A stretch of 64,000 bases of DNA from Gammaproteobacteria bacterium (GTDB lineage Bacteria > Pseudomonadota > Gammaproteobacteria > Steroidobacterales > Steroidobacteraceae): the NCBI GenBank assembly GCA_005878835.1, contig VBMV01000053.1, positions 1 to 64,000 of the forward strand, written 5' to 3'. The position numbers were made by a program, and so were the translations under genes. Below, piece by piece: positions 17,307 to 26,221 of this stretch. Every line of letters begins with the position of its first letter. The first letter of the stretch is position 1. The notes under the pieces are model-generated. The model saw only the letters and a program-made list of their open reading frames with translations. It made no database searches and was not told the DNA's origin.

Positions 17307-19127
17307 TTACTGGGCGGGGCACCCTGCAAAACCGTCCAGAAGGGGATTCGCGGACTGATGGGCCGGATCCGCGACGATGCACATCGGCCTCATCATCTCG
17401 TCATCCTCGTGCGGGGTGATGTGGCAGTGCCAGGCAAAGAGACCCGGCATGGCACCTCTGAAGTCGGCCCGGACTCTCGTGATCTGGCCTCGGTCGGCGA
17501 TCACGGTATCCTTCAGGCCGGTCTCGCCCGGTCGGGGTCCGCAAGGCTGGACGCATGAACCGTCGAGGTTTCTGCGGTCGATGACCTGGAATGCCACTTC
17601 ATGCAGGTGTATCGGGTGAGAATCCTGGGAAGCGGCATTGTAGATGTCCCATTCCTGGATCGACCCGGTGGCTGGAAATTCCGTCGTCGGCTCATCCCAA
17701 CGCATGGGGACGGCGGTATGCTGGTCACCCGCGCCGAGGAGTGAGTCGAACAGGGCGACTGACACAGTAGGCGCGTTCGCTAGGGCAGGAATAGCCTGGA
17801 ACGGCAAGGCGGCTGGCACGGGGCCGGTATCACCGTTCGCGTTTTGTCCGACTCTGACCTGGAGTACTTGGACGCTATCCGTCTGCAGGGTAAACGTGCG
17901 CCCTTTCACGCCCTGGAAGTCGACGATCACTCCCACCCGCTCGCCGGGTGCGATGAGCAGCGTGCTGCGCGATTGCGGGTTCGGCAGATAGCTCTGGTCG
18001 CCAGCGACCTGGGTGAAATTGACCGCTGCCGTGCTGAAATGCAGGTGCAGGTAGCTGTTGAAACCACCGTTGACGATTCTAAACAGGTACTTGCGTGGCT
18101 CGACGCTGAGATACGGCCAGGACTTGCCGTTCACGACCTCGATGTTGCCTTCCTCCGCGGCCAACACGTTCGCGTTGGTGTCGAAGCGCTTATCCTGTAT
18201 CAGCAGCGGAATGTCGTAGTCGCCCGAGGGCACCACGCCGGGCGCCACGTCGTCCGGCGGCACACCACTGATGACATAAGCCCCGACCAAGCCCATTGCG
18301 ATATTCTGCATAGTGACGCCGAGTGTGTGGTCGTGGAAGAAAAGCGTCGTCGGCGGCTGGTTGTTGGGGTAGCGAAACTGCGCGGCGCCCGGCGTGGGCG
18401 TGCAATCCCTTGCGCCCGCTGTTTCATGGCAGTAGTCCGATCCGCTCGCTACGAACGCCGCGGCATTCACACTCGCCGGCAGATACCAGGCTTCTGGAAT
18501 CCCGTCGCTTGCAGAGGTCACATGCAGGGCGCCGTGCAGGTGAGGAATCATGGGAATCGGTCCCGTGTACGTCCCACCGCGCCCGACACAATCGGTCTGG
18601 TGGCGGCCGTCATCGCAAATCCCGGGGGGATTGGCCCAGTGAATATTCTGCTGTACGCGCGCGCCGGCGGGATACGTCACGAAGTTCCCCGCGCTGTCGA
18701 CGAGCTGATTGAGCCAGTTGACCTCCACGGGCCTGTCCTTCTGCGCCGCTACGGATGCGGCCGGAAAGTGGAAGCAATTCCCGGGGTCGACACCCGATTC
18801 ACCGCAAACGGGCGTTCCAGCGATGTTCGGACCGTAGCCGAAGACCGAGGTCTTGTTGAACGCGTTTCCGTAGATATCCTTGGCGGGAAGGATCTGCTGC
18901 GTAAACGGCCTTGCAGCGATTTCGTAGTGGTCAAGATTATTGGCCGTGGATGTCGGGGTCATCACGGCGCAATTGGGCGTCTTGGTGGCACCACAGACAC
19001 GGGGCAGAGGGTCGACAAACTTCGGGACGAGCGACGAGCTCAGGGTAGTCGCGAGCGCCGCTAGTGGCAGCGCGCCAAGGACTAAGCCGGAGACCCAAAT
19101 TCCAATTCTGCGATGTTGCGCGGACAT
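17307..19127 (-). CDS. Single-chain three-domain multicopper oxidase
   Basis: ATG 19127 follows GGGAG; the frame extends upstream only through a weak TTG. The 606-residue protein has a signal peptide (about 5-27). All four copper motifs are present in order: PHLHGALH, FFHDHTLG, SHPIHLHEV and WHCHITPHEDDEMM, the last with the type-1 Cys, His and Met. The overall layout resembles the CotA/bilirubin oxidase-like group. It probably oxidises Cu(I), Mn(II) or phenols in the periplasm or outside. Its position next to CusB- and CusA-like genes suggests copper detoxification. It differs from the split oxidases further downstream, where these motifs are divided between two genes. Confidence 0.87.
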   Translation of the reverse strand: MSAQHRRIGIWVSGLVLGALPLAALATTLSSSLVPKFVDPLPRVCGATKTPNCAVMTPTSTANNLDHYEIAARPFTQQILPAKDIYGNAFNKTSVFGYGPNIAGTPVCGESGVDPGNCFHFPAASVAAQKDRPVEVNWLNQLVDSAGNFVTYPAGARVQQNIHWANPPGICDDGRHQTDCVGRGGTYTGPIPMIPHLHGALHVTSASDGIPEAWYLPASVNAAAFVASGSDYCHETAGARDCTPTPGAAQFRYPNNQPPTTLFFHDHTLGVTMQNIAMGLVGAYVISGVPPDDVAPGVVPSGDYDIPLLIQDKRFDTNANVLAAEEGNIEVVNGKSWPYLSVEPRKYLFRIVNGGFNSYLHLHFSTAAVNFTQVAGDQSYLPNPQSRSTLLIAPGERVGVIVDFQGVKGRTFTLQTDSVQVLQVRVGQNANGDTGPVPAALPFQAIPALANAPTVSVALFDSLLGAGDQHTAVPMRWDEPTTEFPATGSIQEWDIYNAASQDSHPIHLHEVAFQVIDRRNLDGSCVQPCGPRPGETGLKDTVIADRGQITRVRADFRGAMPGLFAWHCHITPHEDDEMMRPMCIVADPAHQSANPLLDGFAGCPAQ

Positions 19128-19612
19128 GAACCGTACTCCCCTCCCGTCTCGCAACGGGACGTTGAAGATGAACCCACGTGATCGAAAGTCTTGGATAGTT
19201 CCAGACGACAGATCACCAGTGGCGACGGCCGTTGATCAAAGGCGGTAAGGCAAGCTCGACGGCGGTTCGACGACCGCCTTTCTCGTTAATACCGACTCGT
19301 TAGTTCCAACCGATGCCCCCGCAGTAGAGTCGACCACACTGACACCCTAAAGTCTCTGCCGGCATCTACCTACATTTGTTTGAGGGTTTTCCCGCGGGAG
19401 GCGGGGTCAGGTCTATACTGAGCTGTGCTGATATTCAGGGGTGTTGCTATGCGTCAAGCAGCTTGTCAGAGTTGGCCGCGCAGTCCCCATCAACAATCAA
19501 ACGAACCATCTCTCCGTCCGGGTCGCCGCGGCACAAGTCCGACAGCACCCGAGGTGACGACTCATGGTGAAGTCCCAGGGGCACCATACGGGACTTCGCG
19601 AGGCTGAAGACG
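19128..19612. other. Divergent intergenic region between oxidase and RND pump
   Basis: About 480 bases contain promoters for the minus-strand metal genes and the plus-strand pump. A GC-rich inverted stretch CCCGCGGG lies at about 19391-19398, followed by a -10-like TATACT at about 19414. Short frames here have no recognisable product. No MerR-type dyad with its long spacer could be identified with confidence. Confidence 0.4.
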
Positions 19613-22600
19613 TTGGAAACTCCTGTCACGCGCCTCATTGGCTTCTGCGCCAACAACAAACTCCTCATTCTTTCGCTCGTTGCGGTGGGCTGCCTGTGGG
19701 GAGCCTGGGTGATGATGCATTTGCCGCTGGATGCCACGCCGGACTTGAGCGAAACCCAGGTCACCATCCTGTGCCGCTGGGATCGCAGCCCGGACATCAT
19801 CGAAGACCAAGTCACCTATCCGATCATTGCCGCGATGACCGGCGCCCCGCGGGTTCGAACGGTCCGCGGCATCACGGACTTCGGTTTCTCGTACGTTTAC
19901 GTGATCTTCGAAGAAGGCACGGATATCTATTGGGCACGCGCCCGGACACTCGAGTACCTCGCCGGCGCGACCTCGCGGCTGCCCCCGGGCGTCAAAACCG
20001 AGATCGGTCCCGATGCGACCAGTCTGGGCTGGATCTTTCAATACGTCCTGAAGGACGAATCGGGCGGGCACAGTCTGGCGGAGCTGCGCGCATACCAGGA
20101 CTGGTATCTCAAGTATTACCTGAAATCGGTTCCGGGCGTGGCCGAGGTCGCATCGCTCGGCGGGTTCACTCAGCAGTATCAGATCAACGTCGATCCTGAT
20201 CGCCTGCGCGCCTACCGGATCCCGATCTCCCGCGTGGCGGATGCGGTGCGTGCCGGCAACAGTGAGATCGGCGCACGCTTGCTCGAGTCGGCCGGGGCCG
20301 AGTACATGATTCGCGGGCGCGGCTACGCCAAGTCGCCCCAGGACATCGAGCGCATCGTTCTTGCAAGTCAGAATGGCACGCCGATCCGCATCAGGGATGT
20401 CGGTGAGGTCGTGCTCGGTCCGGACATCAGGCGCGGCGCCGCGGACCTCGATGGCACGGGAGAGGTCGTCTCCGGCATTGTCATCATGCGCGACGGCAGC
20501 AATGCCCTGGAAGTCATCGAGCGGGTGAAGGCGCGATTGGCGGACGTTGCCCCGGGCATGCCGGCGGGCGTCAGGGCGGTGCCCGTCTACGATCGCTCGG
20601 AGCTGATTCGGCGCTCCATCTCAAACGCCCGCGATACGCTCATCGAAGTCATCGTCACCGTCGTCTTCATCATATTGCTCTTCTTGAGGCATTTCCCGAG
20701 TGCCGTCATCCCGGTTGTCACGATGCCGGTCGCGATTCTCGTGACGTTCATTCCCCTTCAATACATGGGAGTCAGCATCAACATCATGTCGATGGCGGGC
20801 CTTGCCATGTCCTGCGGTGCCCTCGTGGACGCTGCCATCGTCGTCGTGGAGCAGACGCACAAGAAGCTGGAAATCTGCCAGCGCTCCGGACGGCCCTTCA
20901 GATACGAGGAGGTCATTCTCGCGGCGGTCAAAGAGGTCGCCGGTCCGACGTTCTTCGCGCTGCTGGTGATGGCCGCGGCGTTCGCGCCGGTGCTGGTGCT
21001 CGAGGGAGAGGAAGGCAAGCTGTTCCGGCCGCTGGCGTGGACCAACATCCTGGCCATGCTGGCCGCCGCTGTCCTGACGCTCACGCTCGATCCGGCGTTG
21101 CGCCTGTTGCTCATCCGCCGGCCGCTCGCGTTGGGCTCGACCGAGAATCGGTTGCAGGGGTTTTTGCGTTGGTTGCTGGGCGGGAAAATCCGCCCCGAGG
21201 AAACGCATCCCCTCACGGGGCCGTTGATGCGGTTGTACGATCCGCTGGTGCGGTGGATTCTGCGCTGGAAAGTACCGGTGATCGCGGCCGCCGCGGCGCT
21301 GGTGGCGCTCACACTGCCGGTATTCTGGATGATCGGCGCCGAGTTCATGCCGCCGCTGGAGGAAGGGTCCCTGCTCTATATGCCCACCGGCATGCCGGGC
21401 ATCTCGATTGCGCAGGCGCAGACGCTGCTGCAGGCCGCCGATCGCATCGTGAAGACTTTTCCGGAGGTGGATCATGTGCTCGGCAAGACGGGCCGCGCCG
21501 ACACGGCGACCGATCCAGCCCCGCTCTCGATGCTCGAAAGCGTGATTGTCCTCAAGCCCCATTCGCAGTGGCGCAAGGCACAGACCTGGTATTCGTCCTG
21601 GGCGCCGAACTGGGTGCTCCCGGTGCTGAGGCACGTCACGCCTGACCACATTGCACAGGAGACACTGATTTCCGAGATGAACGCCGCGCTGAAGATCCCC
21701 GGGATGTCCAACTACTGGACCATGCCGATTCGAGGTCGAATCGAAATGCTGGCGACGGGAATCCGCACTCCGGTCGGCCTCAAGATCCAGGGAGGCGACG
21801 TCAACCAGATTCAGCAGGTCGGCCGGCAGGTGGAAGCGGCGCTGGCCAGCGTGCCGGGCACCCGCAGTGTGTTCGCGGAACGCACGGGCGAGGGCTATTT
21901 TCTGGACGTGAGCTGGGACCGCGACGCGCTCGCACGGTTCGGACTTTCGGTGGAGGAGGCGCAGAACGCACTGTCCACCGCGGTAGGTGGAGACAACGTC
22001 GGTACCCTCATCGAAGGACGGCAGCGGTATCCGATAAACGTGCGTTACCAGCGGGATTTTCGCTCAGACCTCGAAGCGCTCGGCAGGGTGCTGGTGCAGA
22101 GCAGCAGCAACAGGCAGGTGGCGTTGTCTGAGTTGGCCACCATCCGCATGGTGAGCGGTCCGGCCATGCTCCGCGATGAGGACGGCTTGCTGACGGAGTA
22201 TGTGTTTGTCGATGTCGGCGGCCGTTCACCCGGCGACTACGTGGCGCAGGCGAGGCACGAACTGCAAAACAAGCTGAAGCTTCCCACCGGCTACACGGTC
22301 CTGTGGAGCGGACAGTATGAGTCCGCGGAGCGGGCTCGCCAGCGGCTGTCGCTGGCCGTTCCCATCACGGTCGTCCTTATTCTTTTGCTCCTGTACTTCA
22401 ATACTCGGTCGATCGCGAAGACTGCGATTATAACTTTGGCCGTTCCGTTCTCCGCAGTGGGTGCCGTGTGGATGGTCTACCTCCTTGGGTACCACATGAG
22501 CATCGCGGTATGGGTGGGCATCATCGCGCTGCTTGGCATCGACGCCGAAACCGGCGTGTTCATGTTGCTCTATCTCGACTTGGCGTTCGCGCAGGCGAGC

Positions 22601-22912
22601 CGGGGGAAGGAGCGGTTCACGCGCGCGCGCCTCTGCGAGGCGATCGTTGAGGGAGCGGCCAAGCGATTGCGGCCGAAGTTGATGACTTTTGCCGCGATGA
22701 GCACGGGACTGATCCCGATACTGTGGTCCAGCGGCACCGGGTCGGAAATCATGAAGCGCGTCGCGGCGCCCCTCGTGGGTGGAATCGTCACGTCTTTCAT
22801 TCTGGAGTTGGCGGTTTATCCGGCGATCTACGCACTCTGGCGTGAGCGATCGACGTTGGTGCCCGACGGGGGAGTTGAACCGACGCGCTGTCCATTACCG
22901 TCGGCCCGGTAA
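19613..22912 (+). CDS. CusA/CzcA-type heavy-metal RND pump
   Basis: This 1099-residue inner-membrane transporter has the RND layout: first helix (about 14-34), a porter domain, helices 2-7, a second porter domain and helices 8-12. Family motifs include TPLDATP-like LPLDATPDLSETQV, YVYVIFEEGTDIYWARAR, GALVDAAIVVVEQTHKK, the proton-relay Glu in GIDAETGVFML and Lys/Arg in KRLRPKLMTFAAM. It uses the proton gradient to export monovalent or divalent metal ions with the CusB-like adaptor. The start is TTG 19613 with only a weak ribosome binding site (GAGG). A Met-rich stretch EMLATGIRTPVGLKI lies in the second porter half. No outer-membrane partner is encoded nearby. Confidence 0.9.
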   Translation: METPVTRLIGFCANNKLLILSLVAVGCLWGAWVMMHLPLDATPDLSETQVTILCRWDRSPDIIEDQVTYPIIAAMTGAPRVRTVRGITDFGFSYVYVIFEEGTDIYWARARTLEYLAGATSRLPPGVKTEIGPDATSLGWIFQYVLKDESGGHSLAELRAYQDWYLKYYLKSVPGVAEVASLGGFTQQYQINVDPDRLRAYRIPISRVADAVRAGNSEIGARLLESAGAEYMIRGRGYAKSPQDIERIVLASQNGTPIRIRDVGEVVLGPDIRRGAADLDGTGEVVSGIVIMRDGSNALEVIERVKARLADVAPGMPAGVRAVPVYDRSELIRRSISNARDTLIEVIVTVVFIILLFLRHFPSAVIPVVTMPVAILVTFIPLQYMGVSINIMSMAGLAMSCGALVDAAIVVVEQTHKKLEICQRSGRPFRYEEVILAAVKEVAGPTFFALLVMAAAFAPVLVLEGEEGKLFRPLAWTNILAMLAAAVLTLTLDPALRLLLIRRPLALGSTENRLQGFLRWLLGGKIRPEETHPLTGPLMRLYDPLVRWILRWKVPVIAAAAALVALTLPVFWMIGAEFMPPLEEGSLLYMPTGMPGISIAQAQTLLQAADRIVKTFPEVDHVLGKTGRADTATDPAPLSMLESVIVLKPHSQWRKAQTWYSSWAPNWVLPVLRHVTPDHIAQETLISEMNAALKIPGMSNYWTMPIRGRIEMLATGIRTPVGLKIQGGDVNQIQQVGRQVEAALASVPGTRSVFAERTGEGYFLDVSWDRDALARFGLSVEEAQNALSTAVGGDNVGTLIEGRQRYPINVRYQRDFRSDLEALGRVLVQSSSNRQVALSELATIRMVSGPAMLRDEDGLLTEYVFVDVGGRSPGDYVAQARHELQNKLKLPTGYTVLWSGQYESAERARQRLSLAVPITVVLILLLLYFNTRSIAKTAIITLAVPFSAVGAVWMVYLLGYHMSIAVWVGIIALLGIDAETGVFMLLYLDLAFAQASRGKERFTRARLCEAIVEGAAKRLRPKLMTFAAMSTGLIPILWSSGTGSEIMKRVAAPLVGGIVTSFILELAVYPAIYALWRERSTLVPDGGVEPTRCPLPSAR

Positions 22913-22998
22913 CGTAGCCTCATGGACCTGACTCCGGACCGCGTCGCCGACGGTCGCAATACTGATTGTATGCCCGGCGCGGGCCGCCGTCGCTTGCG

Positions 22999-23307
22999 CT
23001 AACGCGGCGCGGGCGCCGGCGGGGTGGGAGCAGCCGCTGCATTCGGAGCTGTAACCGGAGCCGGTGGCCACGAACCATGCATGCGCTCGTGCATGCCGTG
23101 CATCGCGAAAAACGGGCAGTGACGGCGGCCGTGAGCGGCGGCGAATATGCTGCCCAGGATGACGAGGCCGGCCAGCGTGAAGGCCCAGAAGCCGAGGTAT
23201 CTTCCAAAAGTCCGCAGTGCGCCTTCAGAGCGCGCCGACAGGTAGAGAGCAAAGTAGCCCGCGATGGTGAGCGCGGTAGCCGGCAGCAACGCCAGGAAGT
23301 AGATCAT
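22999..23307 (-). CDS. Small His-rich membrane protein
   Basis: The 102-residue protein has two membrane segments (about 3-25 and 37-60) and then a His/Met/Cys-rich stretch, HGRRHCPFFAMHGMHERMHG, followed by a Pro/Ala tail. The His-rich part could bind copper or another metal, which fits the adjacent RND pump gene (convergent, 86 nt away). The ATG has a weak GACGGG ribosome binding site. No family name is recalled. Confidence 0.6.
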   Translation of the reverse strand: MIYFLALLPATALTIAGYFALYLSARSEGALRTFGRYLGFWAFTLAGLVILGSIFAAAHGRRHCPFFAMHGMHERMHGSWPPAPVTAPNAAAAPTPPAPAPR

Positions 23308-23380
23308 CGCAGCACCCGTCTCGGCAGTGGTGGGGTTGATCTTACTCCCGCACCGATTGCGCCACGCGCCGATCCGGCGC

Positions 23381-25117
23381 TCAGTGTCCGCCGCCGGCCG
23401 CGGGCGGTTCGTGCTCCCGATGATAGCGGTGAATGGCCCACAGATAGCTCTCCATCAGGGAGTCCTTGCCCAGTTCCGCCAGCACGTCGTTGCGCCGGCG
23501 CCGCGTGGTCACGCGCGCCAGCTGCGCCCTGGCACGGGAAAAATGACTCAGCTGATTGCGGTATTGCCACAGCAGCTCGCGGGTCGCCATCTTGTTCTGG
23601 TGCAGTTCCCAGACGCCGAGCAGAACCGCGAGCAGGCCCATGGTGAAGGTCAGAGTGTTCTTCAGCGGCACGCCCAGGCCCATGTCGACGTGATGCAGAA
23701 CCTCGCCGAAGGCGAACAGCGCGGAGATCACCACCAGGATGGCGATGAACAGGGTGTATCTCAGGCGTTTCACGCGGCGACTGCCTTTCTCCAGGCGCGC
23801 CACCCGGGTCGTAAAGTACTCATATTGATTCTCTATCCACGTCTGCTCCACCCCACATTCCTCGCGCACGTCCAGCTCATGGCAGGTGAGGGTCCGAACG
23901 TCCGCAGGCTCGATGCCCTTGAGGACGAATCCGATCCAGCCGAAACCGCGGAATTTGTCGATTCCCGATAGCGCGAGCACCTCGGTCGCGTCCACCCGGT
24001 GATCCGTGCCCGCGAGTCGCAGATAGAATCTCGCCCGCAGAGTCTCGGCGAGCGCCCGGTACGTCAGGTGCTTGCCGAACCAGCGCTTGCCTTGCAGCAC
24101 GTGGTACACGCCCAGGCTCCCCAGCAGCGTCAGCAGGTAAGCGATCAAGAGGATCCGCGACTCGACCAGCTTGTCGTAGACCAGGTACGCCACGCCCATC
24201 GCGAACGCCGTGATCGCAAACAGATCGAACAGGCGGTCCGAGCGGCGCTGATAATGGACGGCGAGCGCGTCCGCCTTGCGGTATTGCGCGTCGATGTCCT
24301 CGAGCGGGCCCCGGGCGGCCAGCGGCACCGACACGGGCAGCGCCCCCATCAGGGAATGCGCGGTCGGCAGACGCGCAGCGTCGCTCAGCCGGCGGAACTC
24401 GAGGTTGTAGCTGTTCAGGTCGGCGAGCTGGCGCTTCAGCCACGACGGCATGGTGCGCTGCAGCTGCAGCACATTCTCCCCGACACCGAGCAGGAAGCAG
24501 GGTGTTCGGCAGTCCGACGCACGGGCGATGCCGCTGCGCGCGGTGGGTGTCCAGTAGACCAGCGGGACGGCGCAGTCGGATTCCTCACGCGTCTCGATGA
24601 ACTCGATCGGCTCAAGACCGTCACTCGCATCGGTACGCACACCGAGGTAACGAAGCACCGTGTCGGCAGTGCCGCCGGAGAGGTGGGACGCGCGGCCGTC
24701 CCACAGAGCGAGCAGCAGGCTGCTGCGCCGGATGAGGGCATCGGTCAGGTTCGCATACATCGCATCACGCTGCGCCGCGGAGTGCTGCGGCAACGCCTCG
24801 CCGATCGAGACCGACGACAGTTCGTCGCAGCGGATGTCCGGGTGCTGCAGCAGCGCCTTGAGTGAGGCCAGCGTCTCGGCGTCGAAATCGGCGGCGTATT
24901 GCTCGAGCGGCATGGGCAGCACCGCCTCGACCCCCACCCCCAGCGCCAGGGCGGTCTGTGCGACCAGCAGATCCGCGCCCTGCGCCATGCCCACGATCAT
25001 GCGCAACTCCGTATCCGGCAGCAGTGCCCGGAGCTGCTGGACGAAACCGGTCACGGCCTCCCGCAGGCGCGGGAGGTCGTCAGGATCGAGGTCCCTGTGT
25101 CCCGACACCCCGACCAT
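23381..25117 (-). CDS. SLOG-domain protein with two pairs of membrane helices
   Basis: The N-terminal 150 residues form a Rossmann-like SLOG domain: MVGVSGHRDLDPDDL, RMIVGMAQGADLLVAQTAL, VEAVLPMP..QYAADF and SSLLLALWDG. The C-terminal half has a helix pair (LFDLFAITAFAMGVAYLVYD, then ILLIAYLLTLLGSLGVYHV) and a second pair (TLFIAILVVISALFAFGEVL, then FTMGLLAVLLGVWEL), each in a coiled context. SLOG domains bind or process nucleotide-derived signals and are often coupled to two-helix membrane effectors (SLATT type) in predicted conflict systems. The start is uncertain: ATG 25117 begins inside the first strand, and TTG codons 36-42 nt upstream could serve. No nucleotidyltransferase partner is adjacent. 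Confidence 0.65.
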   Translation of the reverse strand: MVGVSGHRDLDPDDLPRLREAVTGFVQQLRALLPDTELRMIVGMAQGADLLVAQTALALGVGVEAVLPMPLEQYAADFDAETLASLKALLQHPDIRCDELSSVSIGEALPQHSAAQRDAMYANLTDALIRRSSLLLALWDGRASHLSGGTADTVLRYLGVRTDASDGLEPIEFIETREESDCAVPLVYWTPTARSGIARASDCRTPCFLLGVGENVLQLQRTMPSWLKRQLADLNSYNLEFRRLSDAARLPTAHSLMGALPVSVPLAARGPLEDIDAQYRKADALAVHYQRRSDRLFDLFAITAFAMGVAYLVYDKLVESRILLIAYLLTLLGSLGVYHVLQGKRWFGKHLTYRALAETLRARFYLRLAGTDHRVDATEVLALSGIDKFRGFGWIGFVLKGIEPADVRTLTCHELDVREECGVEQTWIENQYEYFTTRVARLEKGSRRVKRLRYTLFIAILVVISALFAFGEVLHHVDMGLGVPLKNTLTFTMGLLAVLLGVWELHQNKMATRELLWQYRNQLSHFSRARAQLARVTTRRRRNDVLAELGKDSLMESYLWAIHRYHREHEPPAAGGGH

Positions 25118-25320
25118 GAACGGGGAATTTACAACCGGTGAGGGGGCGAGCAAGTTCAAAGTGCCACGGGTGTCAGGTCCGGATCCGGCGGCATTGTGCG
25201 GGCGATGCCCGCCCGGCCACAATGCCTGGCGGCTGACCGAAACCCTGCCAGCTGGTGCACCGACGGAGCATGCGCTCTTCCCGGTGCTCTGGCCGCTGAG
25301 GCGGCCAGTGAACAGGACCC

Positions 25321-26016
25321 TCAGGCGAACCCGTGCGTGATGGCGTAGGCCGCGACCGCCGCCGCGGATCGCAGGCCGAGCTTGCGCATGAGATTGGTGC
25401 GGTGCTTCTCCACCGTCTTGTGGCTCAGCGACATCAACTGCGCCATCTCGCGCGTGCGGTACCCCTTGGCGATCAGCGTGATGACTTCCTGCTCGCGGCT
25501 GGTGAGCGCACCCGCCGGACGCGGGCGCCCGGGGAGCCGATCCGAGGTCTTGGCGTAGGCGGTCACCATCCGGTCGAGCGCCGAGGGACTGATGTAGCCC
25601 TTGCCGGAGGCGACGCGGTGAACGGCGTTGAACAGTTCCGCGCGGCTATCGCTCTTCAGGACGTAACCGTCGGCGCCGGCACGCAGCGCCGTCTCGATGA
25701 ACATCTCGTCGCGGCGCACCGTCAGGACCAGGACCCGCACCTCCGGCCACCGGTGCTTCAGATGCGCGATCGTCTCCGGACCACTCTTCAGATCCGTCGC
25801 AAAATCTACGATGGCCACATCGGGTTGCGAGGTCGTCAGGCTCTGCAGCGCCTCCCGCTGGATCACGGTCGCCGCGACCACCTCCAGGGCGTCATCGCTT
25901 TGCAGCAGGGCGCACAGTCCATCGCGCATGATGCCGGCTTCATCGGCGACGAGAACCCGGGTTTTGCGGGGCCCTGGCTCGCTCGCTAAAGGAGCTGCCT
26001 TGGGAGCGGCAGCCAT
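25321..26016 (-). CDS. NarL/FixJ-family response regulator
   Basis: ATG 26016 lies after GAGGAA; a longer frame starts at 26058. The receiver domain (about 18-135) has the phospho-acceptor in VAIVDFATD, the Thr in VLTVRR and the Lys in YVLKSD. The C-terminal LuxR-type helix-turn-helix (LTSREQEVITLIAKGYRTRE to NLMRKLGL) is complete. It is divergent to the histidine kinase at 26222, sharing the 205-bp promoter region. It is one of two NarL-type regulators flanking that kinase. Confidence 0.85.
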   Translation of the reverse strand: MAAAPKAAPLASEPGPRKTRVLVADEAGIMRDGLCALLQSDDALEVVAATVIQREALQSLTTSQPDVAIVDFATDLKSGPETIAHLKHRWPEVRVLVLTVRRDEMFIETALRAGADGYVLKSDSRAELFNAVHRVASGKGYISPSALDRMVTAYAKTSDRLPGRPRPAGALTSREQEVITLIAKGYRTREMAQLMSLSHKTVEKHRTNLMRKLGLRSAAAVAAYAITHGFA

Positions 26017-26221
26017 GGTCGACCATTCCTCTGCGGCGACGCCATATGGATAAGACACAGCTAGCAGGTTAGGCTAAGGAGGGATCGAATACTCTACGGG
26101 GGATCCCTACCGGGAGCTTCGTAGTGTCCCCCCAAGGTTTGCCGCGATCGCGCGGTATACGCAGTGGGGCGGATGTGAAGCTAGACTAGGGTGTCGTTCG
26201 GCTGGTACAGACGGAATTCAC

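Noticed and set aside
19376-19607. Short ORFs before the RND pump as metal-responsive small proteins
   Set aside because: No metal-binding motif or ribosome binding site; probably leader DNA.
20621-21649. 342-residue minus-strand ORF inside the RND pump gene
   Set aside because: Composition rich in Arg, His and Gln and perfect overlap with the pump frame mark it as a shadow.
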